A stretch of DNA of 64,000 bases, taken from the NCBI GenBank assembly GCA_016717205.1, contig JADKGC010000014.1:62001-126000 (forward strand). Direction: 5' to 3'. The position numbers were made by a program, and so were the translations under genes. The stretch comes from Candidatus Flexifilum breve (GTDB lineage: Bacteria; Chloroflexota; Anaerolineae; Aggregatilineales; Phototrophicaceae). Below, piece after piece: positions 17,393-26,188 of the stretch (positions are counted from its first letter, which is position 1; every line of letters begins with the position of its first letter). The notes beneath the pieces are model-generated. The model was not told where the DNA came from. It saw only the letters and a program-made list of their open reading frames with translations, and did not search any database.

Positions 17393-19015
17393 CTATCCCA
17401 TCCATTCGCCGTAGCGCCACCCACCATCGACCATTGTGCCGCATACGTTCACGTCGAGGATTTCGTCGCCGGGTATGGCGTAGAGATCGCGGTCAATGAC
17501 GGCCAAATCCGCCAGATAACCGGGCGCGAGCTTGCCCTGTATGCCTTCCAGCCCAGCTGCATAGGCCGCGCCGACCGTGTAGGCCTTGAGCGCCTCATCC
17601 ACGCTGACCTTGGCCTGCGGATACCAACCCTCGGGGCCGGGCGTTCCGTCGGGACGGCGGCGAGTGACGGCGGCGTGGATGCCCTTGAGCGCGCCGAACT
17701 CATCGCACGGCGAATCCGAGCCAAAGCACACTGTGACTCCCCGATCCAACTGCAAACGCGGGTTGTAGGCGTAGGCGCAGCGATCTGCGCCCCACACGGC
17801 GTCGGCAATGGGGTAGTCCGAGGTGGCGTGAATGGGCTGGGTCGAGGCGATGATCGTCAGCTCGGCGAGGCGGTCGACATCACTTGGGTGAATTACCTGC
17901 ACATGTTCGATGCGATGGCGGCGCGTGCTGCGCGGGATGCCGCGCGCCAATTCCTCCCCACGCACGTGTTCGAATACGTCGAGCACATCATGCACGGCGC
18001 GGTCGCCGATGGCGTGGATGGTCGTCGCAAAGCCGTGGGTGCTGGCGCGGCTGGCGAGTTCGAGCATTTCCTCTTTGCCCACCACGACGATCCCGTAGTT
18101 ATCAGGTTCGCAGATGTAGGGCTCAAACATATAGGCGGAATGCGCGCCAATCGCACCATCCGCGAACAGTTTGAGATTGCCGAGGCGCAGCCAGTTGTCG
18201 CCAAAGCCCGTGCGTAAACCCATGTGCAGCAGCGAGTCCAGGAAACCCTTGTTGATCTGCTTGAGCACACGCAGACCGAGTTCGCCGCGTTCGCGCATGA
18301 CTTGCAGCGCCGCGAGGCAGTCCTGATTGTCAAAGTCGTGGATGCCCGTGACGCCCATGGCGTGCGCCATCCCCTGCGCTTTGCGCATCTGATCGGCGGT
18401 CTGGGCCGTCGTAGGGGTTGGGATGCGGTCGGCGACCAGATTCATCGCGTTCCACTCGATGAGGATGCCCGTCGGTTCGCCCGTCGCGTCACGCTGGATC
18501 TCTGCTTCGACCACGTCCGGCGTGCTGGCGTCGATGCCGCACAGGCGCAGCGCCAACGAGTTGACCCACGCCGCGTGGCCGCTGCGCGATCGCAAAAACA
18601 CAGGGCGATCCGGCACCAGCGCGTCGAGGTCGGCGGTGGTGGGAAAGCGGTGTTCTTCCCAAGTGTCCTGCGACCAGCCGTAGCCCTGCACCCACTCGCC
18701 CGGCGGCAGTTTAGCCGCCATCGCCGCGACCCGGTCGACCGCTTCGCGGATGTTGCGTGTGCCATACAACTGCACCTGATGCAGCGACTCGGCCGTCCAC
18801 TTCCAGTGGACATGCGCGTCGATCAGGCCGGGAATGACGACTAACCCGTGCAGATCATGCTTTTTCGTGCCAACAGTCGCCAGCGGCAGGATTTCGCTGT
18901 CGCTGCCGAGCGCGGCGATTTTGCCATCGCGGATGGCCAGCGCGGTCACGGTGCCGTGCGGATGCCGTTCATCGAGGGTGACGATGCGGGCATTGTACAG
19001 AATCGTATTGATCAT
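17393..19015 (-). CDS. YtcJ-like metal-dependent amidohydrolase
   Basis: A 540-residue member of the amidohydrolase superfamily, close to YtcJ and N-substituted formamide deformylase. Metal-binding motifs are visible: GLIDAHVHWKW, HAIGDRAVHDVLDVFE, RHRIEHVQVIHP and, at the end of the barrel, FGSDSPCDEFGALKG with the catalytic Asp. The C-terminal small beta-sandwich reads KLAPGYLADLAVIDRDL. The substrate cannot be deduced. I prefer the ATG at 19015 (MINTILYNARIVTLDE), which matches family N-termini, over the GTG four codons earlier. Neither has a strong ribosome site. Confidence 0.9.
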   Translation of the reverse strand: MINTILYNARIVTLDERHPHGTVTALAIRDGKIAALGSDSEILPLATVGTKKHDLHGLVVIPGLIDAHVHWKWTAESLHQVQLYGTRNIREAVDRVAAMAAKLPPGEWVQGYGWSQDTWEEHRFPTTADLDALVPDRPVFLRSRSGHAAWVNSLALRLCGIDASTPDVVEAEIQRDATGEPTGILIEWNAMNLVADRIPTPTTAQTADQMRKAQGMAHAMGVTGIHDFDNQDCLAALQVMRERGELGLRVLKQINKGFLDSLLHMGLRTGFGDNWLRLGNLKLFADGAIGAHSAYMFEPYICEPDNYGIVVVGKEEMLELASRASTHGFATTIHAIGDRAVHDVLDVFEHVRGEELARGIPRSTRRHRIEHVQVIHPSDVDRLAELTIIASTQPIHATSDYPIADAVWGADRCAYAYNPRLQLDRGVTVCFGSDSPCDEFGALKGIHAAVTRRRPDGTPGPEGWYPQAKVSVDEALKAYTVGAAYAAGLEGIQGKLAPGYLADLAVIDRDLYAIPGDEILDVNVCGTMVDGGWRYGEWMG

Positions 19016-19080
19016 CAGCTTGCTCACAAATCAAAATCATCAAAGCGAAAATAACCGCCGCAGCGCGTCAGTTTTAGAAC

Positions 19081-19107
19081 AAAAATGGACGCCAGCGATG
19101 GCGTCCC
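19081..19107 (-). terminator. Rho-independent terminator after the PfkB-family gene
   Basis: On the minus strand GGACGCC and GGCGTCC pair around a 6-base loop and are followed by ATTTTTG. It sits just past the stop of the sugar-kinase gene and should end the rpmH-to-pfkB transcript. Confidence 0.75.
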
Positions 19108-19132
19108 TGATCAGCGTGAATGTGATTGTAAC

Positions 19133-19960
19133 TTAAACTGCGGCGATTGCTTGCCGAACTTCGTCCGGCGTTGGCGTGCCGTCGATGCCGTAACGCGTCA
19201 CGCAGATGGCGCCGAGCTGCGCGGCGACTTGGATTGCCTTGTTCAGATCATGACCCAGCGCCGGGAGGCTCGCCAGCACCGCGGCGGCAAATACATCGCC
19301 TGCGCCCGTCGCATTGACGAGCTCGACGCGCGGCGTGCTGTAGTTGGTCGGCGTGCCCTTGTGGTAGTACGTGCCGCCTTTTTCCGCGCGCGTTAACAGC
19401 AGATGGTCGACGCTCGCGGCGAACGCGGCTTCCATGTCCGGCGCTTCGACGATATCTTCCTCGCTGAACACGGCAATGTTGACAGATTTGAGAATGTCAG
19501 CGTCAAACCAGCGGCGGAAATGCACGCGCCCATCCGCTTCCCAGCGGCGCAGCCAACCTTGCAGCGTGAGCAGCACGGTTTTGTCGTGGAAGCTGTGCGC
19601 AACCTGCGGATCAACTTCGCCCGCAATTGGCGCGAGGTGGACCAGCGGCGCGTCCAGCCAGTCCGCCGGAATGTCTTCCGGGCGAATCGGCGCGGCGACC
19701 CCGCGGACGTACTGAGTACGCCCCGTCGGACCGTAAATGTTTTCATACGTGGTGGTTTCCGCCGCGGGGAGCGACCGAATCTCGGCGTAGGGGCGCAGCG
19801 TGTCGAGCAGCGGCTCGTCCACGGCGGCGCTCGTCAGCAAGCCGACCCGCAGGCCAAATGCGGCGGCAGTGCGCGCGGCATACGAAACAGTGCCCCCGGC
19901 CTTACGACCACCGGGGGTGAGGTCTGCCGTCATATGTCCGATCAGCAGGTAATCAATCAT
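19133..19960 (-). CDS. PfkB-family carbohydrate kinase
   Basis: A 275-residue ribokinase-fold kinase. It has the N-terminal Gly-rich KAGGTVSYAARTAAAFG and the signature anion hole with catalytic Asp, NATGAGDVFAAAVLAS. The central part is shorter than in ribokinase and lacks most of a lid, so the substrate (sugar or nucleoside) is not evident. Its ATG overlaps the stop of the jag gene by 4 bases (ATGA), placing it last in the rpmH-rnpA-yidD-yidC-jag series. This is unusual company for a sugar kinase. Confidence 0.88.
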   Translation of the reverse strand: MIDYLLIGHMTADLTPGGRKAGGTVSYAARTAAAFGLRVGLLTSAAVDEPLLDTLRPYAEIRSLPAAETTTYENIYGPTGRTQYVRGVAAPIRPEDIPADWLDAPLVHLAPIAGEVDPQVAHSFHDKTVLLTLQGWLRRWEADGRVHFRRWFDADILKSVNIAVFSEEDIVEAPDMEAAFAASVDHLLLTRAEKGGTYYHKGTPTNYSTPRVELVNATGAGDVFAAAVLASLPALGHDLNKAIQVAAQLGAICVTRYGIDGTPTPDEVRQAIAAV

Positions 19961-21006
19961 GCCTGCGAACTCGGAACGATGGTCACTTTGCGCCCGACAC
20001 CTTCGCCAACACTCTTGGTCACGACATCCTGCCGTCCCCGCAGCGCCAGATGGATGATGCGGCGTTCGTGTGGCGGCATCGGTTCAAGCGGAATGGTGCG
20101 GCTGGTGCGGACGGCTTCATCCGCCATGCGCAGGGCCAGCGCGTGCAGCGACGCGGCGCGGCGGGCTTTGTAACCCTCCACGTCGACAATGACTTCCGAG
20201 CGGCGCTGAAGTTCGCGGCTGGTGATCAGGCGGGTGATGTACTGGAGCGAGGCCAGCGTTTCGCCGCGCCGACCGATCAGACGCTGCAGGTTGCTCCCGG
20301 CGATATCCAGCACCCACGGGGTGCTTTCGCCCTGTTCGCCCGCTTCCGCACGGCGCACGGCGATATGCGCGCGCACATCCATGTGCGAGAGCAGTTCGTT
20401 GAGCACCACGCGCCCGATGGAGGCTTCGTCGTCCCATTCTTCCTCTGGGATTTCGGGCGTTTGCGTCAGAACGGGGACTTCTTCATCGTCCACGTCCATG
20501 TAGTCAGGGAATTCGTTCTGGAACTCGCGCTTAGGCGGACGCGGCGGGCGATCCCGGCGCTCTTCATTCCGGTCGGCACGGCGTTCGCCTTGCGGCCGTT
20601 CGCGGCCCCCCGGACGATCACCGCGATTCCCGCGGTCGGAGCGTTCGCCCCGGTTGCTGCGGTCAGGGCGGTCGGTTCGTTCTGGCCGTTCGGTTCGTTC
20701 TGGCCGGCTCTCGCGTTCTGGACGTTCGGCGCGGGGTTCAGCCGCCGGGCGCGGCGCTTCGACGCGCGGCGGCTCGACGGGAGGTGGCGGGGGCGGCGGC
20801 GGTGCATCGAACACGGGCTTCGGGAAGCTCAACACCTGCAAACGGACGCGGGCCGGACGACCCGGCAGCCCAAACATCCCGGCGCTCGGTTCTTCCAAGA
20901 CTTCGACGATAACTTGACTAGGTCCGACTTTGAGTTCAGCTAACCCTTTGGCGATTGCTTCTTCAATGCTGTCGGCGGTCGTTTCGATTGACTGTGGTGA
21001 ACTCAT
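19957..21006 (-). CDS. jag: RNA-binding protein KhpB/Jag (Jag-N, KH, R3H)
   Basis: A 349-residue RNA-binding protein that in other bacteria pairs with KhpA and affects cell elongation and division. The Jag-N domain covers about 1-55 (TADSIEEAIAKGLAELKVG, SAGMFGLPGRPARV). A long charged linker (about 60-190) is built of Pro, Arg, Glu and Asp repeats such as RPERTERPERTDRPDRSNRG. The KH domain (about 215-285) carries LIGRRGETLASLQYI. The R3H domain has MPPHERRIIHLAL, a variant of the R-x3-H motif. I chose the ATG at 21006, which has AAGGA 9 bases upstream, over an earlier in-frame start. It follows yidC, the usual arrangement. Confidence 0.93.
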   Translation of the reverse strand: MSSPQSIETTADSIEEAIAKGLAELKVGPSQVIVEVLEEPSAGMFGLPGRPARVRLQVLSFPKPVFDAPPPPPPPPVEPPRVEAPRPAAEPRAERPERESRPERTERPERTDRPDRSNRGERSDRGNRGDRPGGRERPQGERRADRNEERRDRPPRPPKREFQNEFPDYMDVDDEEVPVLTQTPEIPEEEWDDEASIGRVVLNELLSHMDVRAHIAVRRAEAGEQGESTPWVLDIAGSNLQRLIGRRGETLASLQYITRLITSRELQRRSEVIVDVEGYKARRAASLHALALRMADEAVRTSRTIPLEPMPPHERRIIHLALRGRQDVVTKSVGEGVGRKVTIVPSSQA

Positions 21007-21056
21007 TTTGAGAGTCCTTAAATTCACAATAGGAAAGTAAAATCCGTCTTTGAAAT

Positions 21057-21080
21057 GGGCGCAGCTGAATCTCTGCGCCC
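21057..21080 (-). terminator. Hairpin between yidC and jag
   Basis: GGGCGCAG (21057-21064) pairs with CTGCGCCC (21073-21080) around an 8-base loop. On the minus strand it is followed by ATTTC, not a clean T-run. It may be an attenuator or an mRNA-stabilising hairpin. Confidence 0.5.
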
Positions 21081-21111
21081 ATGATCTAATGATATGTTGA
21101 ATGACCGGTTT

Positions 21112-21999
21112 TTACTTGGCTTTGCTGCCGCTTTTTTCGGAGCTGGCCTTTGTTTTGCCGTCACTCTTCGTTTTGTCCGCCAGCGCCTTCGCGCCGGAAG
21201 TCTTGCGGCTTTCCGTACGCGCCTGCACCACCTGCGGCGGTTTGTCATCCGGAATCCCACGCAAATAGCTGAGTTTACTCTGTCCGGTCAGCAGACCCTG
21301 CGTAATCATGGCGACGTTGGTCGCGATGATGTAGATCGACACGCCGATGGAGAACGACATGCCGAAGAACACGTACATCAACGGCATAACCGTCGTCATG
21401 GACTGAGATGTCGCTTGAGCCGTGCTGGGCTGTTCGCCGGGCGCAGGCTTGGGTTGTGGCGGCATCGAAAGCTTCATCTGTACCCACGTCGTCACGACGA
21501 TCAGCGCGATCAAGCCGATGGTGAAGGGGTTCAGACCAATCACGCTCGCCGACTGCGTCAGATTCATCCCCAACCACGAGGAGTTGAGCGGAATGACATT
21601 GTCCAAACCCGGCACGAGCAGGCGACCGGAGAGGTCGAGCAGGTGGGTGGGGGTCGAGGCCAGCGCAAAGTTGATCGCGCCGTAGAGCGCGAAGAAGATC
21701 GGCAGCTGAATGATCATCGGCAGGCAGCCACCCAGCGGGTTGATGCCGTACTGGCGATAGAGCGCCATCTGTTCCTGCGCGAGTTTTTCGCGGTCGTTCT
21801 TGTACTTCTCTTGCAGCGCCTTGAGTTCGGGCTGAAGCTGCTGCATGGCCTTAGACGACCGCAGCGACTGCGCGGTCAGCGGGTAGAGCAGCAGACGGGT
21901 CAGCACGGTGAAGACGATGATCGCCAGCACCATATCCTGATTCAAAACTGAATACAGGAAGGTCAGCAGGGTAACGAATACGTTGACGATGATATCCAT
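21112..21999 (-). CDS. yidC: Membrane protein insertase YidC/OxaA
   Basis: Inserts and folds inner-membrane proteins, alone or with SecYEG. The 295-residue protein is the short Gram-positive-like form without the large periplasmic domain. It has a hydrophobic start, then LLLYPLTAQSLRSSKAMQQLQPELKALQEKY with the conserved groove Arg (TRLLLYPL). INPLGGCLPMIIQLPIFFALY follows, then later transmembrane segments including PLMYVFFGMSFSIGVSIYIIATN. A Lys/Ser-rich cytoplasmic tail (about 255-295) is typical of forms that bind ribosomes. There is no lipobox. Confidence 0.95.
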   Translation of the reverse strand: MDIIVNVFVTLLTFLYSVLNQDMVLAIIVFTVLTRLLLYPLTAQSLRSSKAMQQLQPELKALQEKYKNDREKLAQEQMALYRQYGINPLGGCLPMIIQLPIFFALYGAINFALASTPTHLLDLSGRLLVPGLDNVIPLNSSWLGMNLTQSASVIGLNPFTIGLIALIVVTTWVQMKLSMPPQPKPAPGEQPSTAQATSQSMTTVMPLMYVFFGMSFSIGVSIYIIATNVAMITQGLLTGQSKLSYLRGIPDDKPPQVVQARTESRKTSGAKALADKTKSDGKTKASSEKSGSKAK

Positions 22000-22012
22000 A
22001 TCACGCCCTCAA

Positions 22013-23182
22013 CTAACGCGCATAACGCCAACGCAAGTCGCCCGAGTCTAAGCTAAAGGCGAACAAGAGCTTGTCGTTTGCCATCGTGCTTACGATAAGT
22101 AACGATTCCCGGAGTTCGGCATTGTCTTCCGGCGTGATGACCAGCATATCCGACAGAATTTCGGCGTCGGTGTTCTGTTGGCGGACTTCGGCGCCTGTGG
22201 CGCGTTCCAACCAGTAAACTTTATGATCGCGCGAGGCGACGATTACGCTTGCTTCCGTGACGACCGGGGTTGCGCGGATAACACGTCCAGCGACCTGGCG
22301 ACTCCACACGGGGGTGAAACCATCAGCGCTCAAGCCGAGGGCGTACACCCAACCACCCGCATCGCCTACGTACAACGTATCGTCGACAATGGCGGGCGTA
22401 CCCCACACCCATTCGGTGGTCGAGTACTCCGCTGTGATTTGTCCATCCAGCGAGATGCGGAAAATTTTACGTGCGAACGAACCGATGTACAGATTACCGT
22501 CATACAGCACGGGAGTGTCGGCGATAGCGCCGCCGAGATCGACGCGCCAGAGTTCTTCACCTGTTTCGGCATTCACGGCATAGAGGTTGTGATCCATGCT
22601 GCCGACGTATAGAACACCATCGGCGAGGAGGGGTTCTGACCAGACACCACGTTCGGTGTCCAATGTCCATACGCGGCTGGCGAGATCGGTCATATCGAGC
22701 GCGATCAGGTCGCCATCGCTCAAGCCGAGGAACAGGCGCTGGCCATCGCTGATTGGATCGGTTACGACATGGCCGCCGACGCTAATCCCGGTGGTGTTTT
22801 CGACACGTGCATTCGAAAAATCAACCTCGAACAGACCCGTATCGTAGGAGACAGCATACATGGTGTCTTCAGTGAACAGCGGGTTGCTGTAAAAGCGAGT
22901 CTGCGCGTTTCCGGTGACCTGAACCGACCACAAACGCGGGCTATTCTGGTCATCGTAACGCAGGTTGCCATCTGCATCGCGGAGCTGAGCGACCGACCCG
23001 TCCTGCGGGTTGATCAGCACAATCCGATCATGGAAGGCGAACAGAATCTGCTGCGGATCACCGGCAAGGGTCATGTGTCCCCAATTGGTGTCCGTGGGGA
23101 GCGGAACGCATGCCGATGCCAAGAGAACGAGCAGCAGCGCGGCAGCGATCCCGAAACGTCTAAACAGCCGAACGATCTTCAA
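22013..23182 (-). CDS. PQQ-repeat beta-propeller lipoprotein (BamB-like fold)
   Basis: A 389-residue exported lipoprotein. The signal peptide is RRFGIAAALLLVLLASAC, with the lipobox LASAC putting the lipidated Cys at about residue 25. The mature part is a propeller of PQQ-like blades, with repeated motifs such as GVLYVGSMDHNLYAVNAETGEELW, ADTPVLYDGNLYIGS and DDTLYVGDAGGWVYAL. The fold matches BamB, but BamB itself belongs to outer-membrane biogenesis, so function cannot be transferred. It sits between yidD and yidC, 13 bases before yidC, which suggests a role beside membrane insertion or quality control on the outer face of the membrane. Confidence 0.85.
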   Translation of the reverse strand: MKIVRLFRRFGIAAALLLVLLASACVPLPTDTNWGHMTLAGDPQQILFAFHDRIVLINPQDGSVAQLRDADGNLRYDDQNSPRLWSVQVTGNAQTRFYSNPLFTEDTMYAVSYDTGLFEVDFSNARVENTTGISVGGHVVTDPISDGQRLFLGLSDGDLIALDMTDLASRVWTLDTERGVWSEPLLADGVLYVGSMDHNLYAVNAETGEELWRVDLGGAIADTPVLYDGNLYIGSFARKIFRISLDGQITAEYSTTEWVWGTPAIVDDTLYVGDAGGWVYALGLSADGFTPVWSRQVAGRVIRATPVVTEASVIVASRDHKVYWLERATGAEVRQQNTDAEILSDMLVITPEDNAELRESLLIVSTMANDKLLFAFSLDSGDLRWRYAR

Positions 23183-23197
23183 ACGGGGACTCCTCAG

Positions 23198-23407
23198 TTA
23201 TGGAACGGGATCATAGCCGCCGGGGTGAAAGGGGTGGCAGCGCGCAATGCGTTTGATGCCCAGCCAACCGCCCTTGAATACACCGTATTTTTCGATGGCC
23301 TGATAGGTATACACCGAACAGGTCGGTTCGTAAATGCAGCTAGGCGGGAGCATGGGCGATATAAAACGCTTGTAAAACCGGATCAGCGCCAGCGCGACGG
23401 CTTTCAC
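23198..23407 (-). CDS. yidD: Membrane protein insertion efficiency factor YidD
   Basis: A 69-residue protein with the full YidD pattern: FYKRFISPMLPPSCIYEPTCSVYTYQAI, three conserved Cys, then GWLGIKRIARCHPFHPGGYDPVP. YidD aids YidC-dependent insertion and sits at the inner face of the membrane through an amphipathic helix. It begins 4 bases after the rnpA stop, the classical arrangement. Confidence 0.96.
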   Translation of the reverse strand: MKAVALALIRFYKRFISPMLPPSCIYEPTCSVYTYQAIEKYGVFKGGWLGIKRIARCHPFHPGGYDPVP

Positions 23408-23411
23408 GATG

Positions 23412-23753
23412 TTATCCCTCTTTAATCAAACTCGCCCGACGGAACAGTTCATATACTGTACGCTGAACCACAGAGAAAGGTTGCCCGACAATGGGACGAC
23501 GGGCGATGATAACGACATCATGACCGGGGTCGAGCTGGGGGTGCAAAAGGCGTGTCGCTTCGCGCAGCAAACGTCGAATGCGATTGCGAGTCACCGCCTT
23601 GCCTAACCCTTTTGAGACGATGAAGCCATAGCGGTTGTCTTGCAGATCGTTAGTGGTCACGCTTAACAGCATCAGGCGATGTTGCTGAGCGTGACCCATT
23701 CGGCGCAGATGCTCAAAATCTGCGCTGCGACGGAGACGATAACGCCGCTGCAT
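23412..23753 (-). CDS. rnpA: Ribonuclease P protein component
   Basis: The protein cofactor of RNase P, which matures the 5' ends of tRNAs. The 113-residue protein contains RLRRSADFEHLRR near the start and the RNR signature in KGLGKAVTRNRIRRLLREA. HDVVIIARRPI follows. It is 10 bases downstream of rpmH, the near-universal order. Confidence 0.96.
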   Translation of the reverse strand: MQRRYRLRRSADFEHLRRMGHAQQHRLMLLSVTTNDLQDNRYGFIVSKGLGKAVTRNRIRRLLREATRLLHPQLDPGHDVVIIARRPIVGQPFSVVQRTVYELFRRASLIKEG

Positions 23754-23763
23754 CCCAATCGAT

Positions 23764-23943
23764 CTAGCGAGCGTTCCAGTCGATCTTCTTGACGTGCACC
23801 GGCTTGACCGTCAACTGGTGACGACCCTTGGCGCGGCGACGCTTCAACACGTCACGCCCGGTGCTGGTGGCCATACGCTGGCGGAATCCATGCACACGCG
23901 CACGGCGGCGGATTTTGGGCTGGTAAGTACGTTTGGTTGACAT
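23764..23943 (-). CDS. rpmH: 50S ribosomal protein L34
   Basis: A 59-codon-scale basic protein starting MSTKRTYQPKIRRRARVHGF, followed by RQRMATSTGRDVLKRRRAKG, the L34 signature. It is longer than the usual 44-47 residues because of a C-terminal extension rich in Val, Lys and His after the RAKGRH motif. It is first in the series leading to rnpA and yidD. dnaA, which often lies upstream in bacteria, is not here. Confidence 0.95.
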   Translation of the reverse strand: MSTKRTYQPKIRRRARVHGFRQRMATSTGRDVLKRRRAKGRHQLTVKPVHVKKIDWNAR

Positions 23944-23987
23944 TCTTCGTCATTCCTACTGAAAAAAGGCTTGATGGACAGGGGATA

Positions 23988-24016
23988 AGTATAAACGACA
24001 GGGGGAGGGTGGTCAA
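23988..24016 (-). promoter_or_regulatory. Promoter of the rpmH operon
   Basis: On the minus strand TTGACC (complement of 24011-24016) and TATACT (complement of 23988-23993) are separated by exactly 17 bases, about 45 bases before the rpmH start. Confidence 0.75.
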
Positions 24017-24024
24017 CCCGACGC

Positions 24025-24054
24025 TTGCAAACGCACTTTCGTCTCCGCTATAAT
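24025..24054 (+). promoter_or_regulatory. Promoter of the 24.1-26.6 kb gene cluster
   Basis: TTGCAA (24025-24030) and a perfect TATAAT (24049-24054) are spaced by 18 bases, about 70 bases before the start at 24125. It is back to back with the rpmH promoter. Confidence 0.7.
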
Positions 24055-24124
24055 CAATGTGGTTTTTAACTTTTTTCAAACCGGATTCGTGCTTTACTCC
24101 CCTTGAGTTTCCCGGAGCAACCCT

Positions 24125-25657
24125 ATGCGCCAATGGGCGGATGACTTCACCGTTACTAATGATGATCTTGAACATTTGACCGGTTTATTGTTAGAGCGGG
24201 AAACCCCCCTTTCAATTGATGAGCTGGCGCACGCCTTGATCGCACAGCGGTTAGAACTACTGGCCGCCGCCGAACGCGAACGCTTCAAAGATTCGCGGAT
24301 GTACAATCCCGCGCAGACCTATGAAGTCGGCCAGAAGGTGTTTTTCCCGCAGGAGGACTACACCGTCGGCACGGTGACCGATGTGCGCGCGGGCGACAAC
24401 CCGGAATACGGCGCCTTCAAGGTGATCGCAGTGGACTTTGATGGTCGCAGCGTGCGCGAATTTGCCGCTGAACTGCAAAGCTATCATAAACTGAGCGACA
24501 TGCTCAATGAAGACGCCGCGCCGCAGTTGGCGGGCAGCGCCGATGAAATCTTCGCGCACAACCGGCATGTGATTGTCCCCACGCTGGAAGAACGGCTGCG
24601 TGAAGGCGGCGATCTGGTCAGCGTGGCGGGCAAGTGGTTCTCGCGTGACTTGATCCTTGAGGTGAACGAGGGGCATCTCAACCTTGCCGAAGCGGTGCTC
24701 TACACTATCGAGGGCGGGCCGATGTCGACCGAGCGCATCGTCACCGAGATCGGTGGGGTGAGCGACTCCGCACCGCTGGAACTGCAAATTTTCAGCGTCA
24801 ACGACGCGCTCAACCGTGACCCGCGCTTCGACGAAGTCGGGCCAATCAACACGGTGATGTGGTACCTTCGCACCTTTGAACCGCCCGAAGTCCTCAATAC
24901 CCCCAACGTCCTCAAATACAACGAAATCGACTATGACGTGACGCTGCTCTCCAACGAACAGCGGGCGCTGGAAATTGAGATTGACGACGAATGGTCGCCC
25001 GATGGCGAGTCGGCGGAGGCGGGCGATGAAGTCACGCTGACGCTGAACTACGCACACTGGCGGGCGGGGACGCTGCCGCTCAACCGCAAAATGCAGGCGA
25101 TCTTCCCGACGGCGCGGCGCACGCAGCGCATCGCGGTGACGCTGGTCGATGGGCAGGACGGCGAAACGTATTCGGGGTGGGTGGTGCGCCCGGATCGCTA
25201 TGTCTTCGGGTTGGACAAGTTCTATCGCAAGCACAAGCTGCCGATTGGCGCCTTCATCGTCGTGCGCCGTGACGGCGACCGGATCGTCGTGGACTTCCGC
25301 GCACATCGTCCGCGCACCGAGTGGGTGCGCGTGATCACGCCGAAGGCCAGTCTGGTGAGCTTTGAAGAAGAACGCCGCTCGATTGGCGCGGAATACGACG
25401 AACTGCTCATCCTGTGGAGCGATGAAGTCAATGCCGCCGACAGTGCCTACAACGGCAAGCGCCCGTTGAACCAGGCGCTGCGAGCAGTCGCCGCCGAACT
25501 TACGCGCAATTCGCCGCAGGGGACGCTGCACGCCAAGACATTGTACAGTGCGGTCAACGTGCTGCGGCGTGCGTCGCCCGGCGCGGTCTTCGCGACGCTC
25601 AACGACGACCCGGAATTTCAGTATGTTGGGAATCATTATTGGCGCTTCGGCGCGTAG
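24125..25657 (+). CDS. Uncharacterised protein with SH3-like and winged-helix-like parts
   Basis: A 510-residue soluble protein I do not recognise as a named family. Residues about 60-105 (YEVGQKVFFPQEDYTVGTVTDV) look like an SH3/Tudor-type barrel. Two stretches look like HARE-HTH or winged-helix modules: GPMSTERIVTEIGGVSDSAP with NDALNRDPRFDEVG (about 200-240), and LHAKTLYSAVNVLRRASPGA with LNDDPEFQYVGNHYWRF at the C-terminus. These would suggest a DNA- or RNA-polymerase-associated role, but that is inference. The start has a GGAGC ribosome site. It is followed 11 bases later by a second unknown gene and then a third, so the three probably form one operon. Confidence 0.75.
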   Translation: MRQWADDFTVTNDDLEHLTGLLLERETPLSIDELAHALIAQRLELLAAAERERFKDSRMYNPAQTYEVGQKVFFPQEDYTVGTVTDVRAGDNPEYGAFKVIAVDFDGRSVREFAAELQSYHKLSDMLNEDAAPQLAGSADEIFAHNRHVIVPTLEERLREGGDLVSVAGKWFSRDLILEVNEGHLNLAEAVLYTIEGGPMSTERIVTEIGGVSDSAPLELQIFSVNDALNRDPRFDEVGPINTVMWYLRTFEPPEVLNTPNVLKYNEIDYDVTLLSNEQRALEIEIDDEWSPDGESAEAGDEVTLTLNYAHWRAGTLPLNRKMQAIFPTARRTQRIAVTLVDGQDGETYSGWVVRPDRYVFGLDKFYRKHKLPIGAFIVVRRDGDRIVVDFRAHRPRTEWVRVITPKASLVSFEEERRSIGAEYDELLILWSDEVNAADSAYNGKRPLNQALRAVAAELTRNSPQGTLHAKTLYSAVNVLRRASPGAVFATLNDDPEFQYVGNHYWRFGA

Positions 25658-25668
25658 GGAGCGATTTT

Positions 25669-26100
25669 ATGCAATCTGCTAAACCCAGCGCGATAGTGAA
25701 GCCGACTCTGGAAACTCGTTATCACATCGATTATTCGTGGTTCGAGCGGAGCGGTGAAGACCTGCGCACGTATTTATTGAGCCATCTGTCCCCGGATCAG
25801 CGCGAACGTCTGAGCCAGACCACCGAAACCCGCGAGGTTGACTACATTGACCCGGAGACGGGCGAGGTCAGCAAGCTGGACGAACTGCAGCTCGCGATCC
25901 GTTCGGCGTCGCTCGACCCGGACTTCATCAATCCACATACAGCGGTCGTGGACAGCATTTTCCGCGTGTTTCTGGCGAACGGCAACAAGCCCGTCAACTC
26001 GCAGCAGATTTCCGAGTATATCGGACGTCCGGCGTCGCTGGTGTTGAAAACGCTGAGCGGCGGACGGGTGTATAAAGGTATTCGTCCGACGACGGACTAG
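25669..26100 (+). CDS. Conserved hypothetical protein
   Basis: A 143-residue protein of unknown function. It begins MQSAKPSAIVKPTLETRYHI and contains SWFERSGEDLRTYLLSHLSP followed by EVDYIDPETGEVSKLDELQ. The C-terminus (FLANGNKPVNSQQISEYIGR then PASLVLKTLSGGRVYKGIRP) looks like a helix-turn-helix. I chose the ATG at 25669, with GGGAG upstream, over an earlier start that would overlap the preceding gene. It is second in the three-gene cluster and shares with its neighbour a likely winged-helix tail. Confidence 0.72.
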   Translation: MQSAKPSAIVKPTLETRYHIDYSWFERSGEDLRTYLLSHLSPDQRERLSQTTETREVDYIDPETGEVSKLDELQLAIRSASLDPDFINPHTAVVDSIFRVFLANGNKPVNSQQISEYIGRPASLVLKTLSGGRVYKGIRPTTD

Positions 26101-26188
26101 AAGCAGTTAAAAGTTAAAAGTGACAAGGTGAAAGTAAAAACCCCTCACTTTCGACTTTTAACTTTCGACTTTTAACTGGAGGATTGGT

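Noticed and set aside
23764..24054. A replication origin near rpmH-rnpA
   Set aside because: dnaA, dnaN and clusters of DnaA boxes are absent, so only the common rpmH-rnpA gene order is present.
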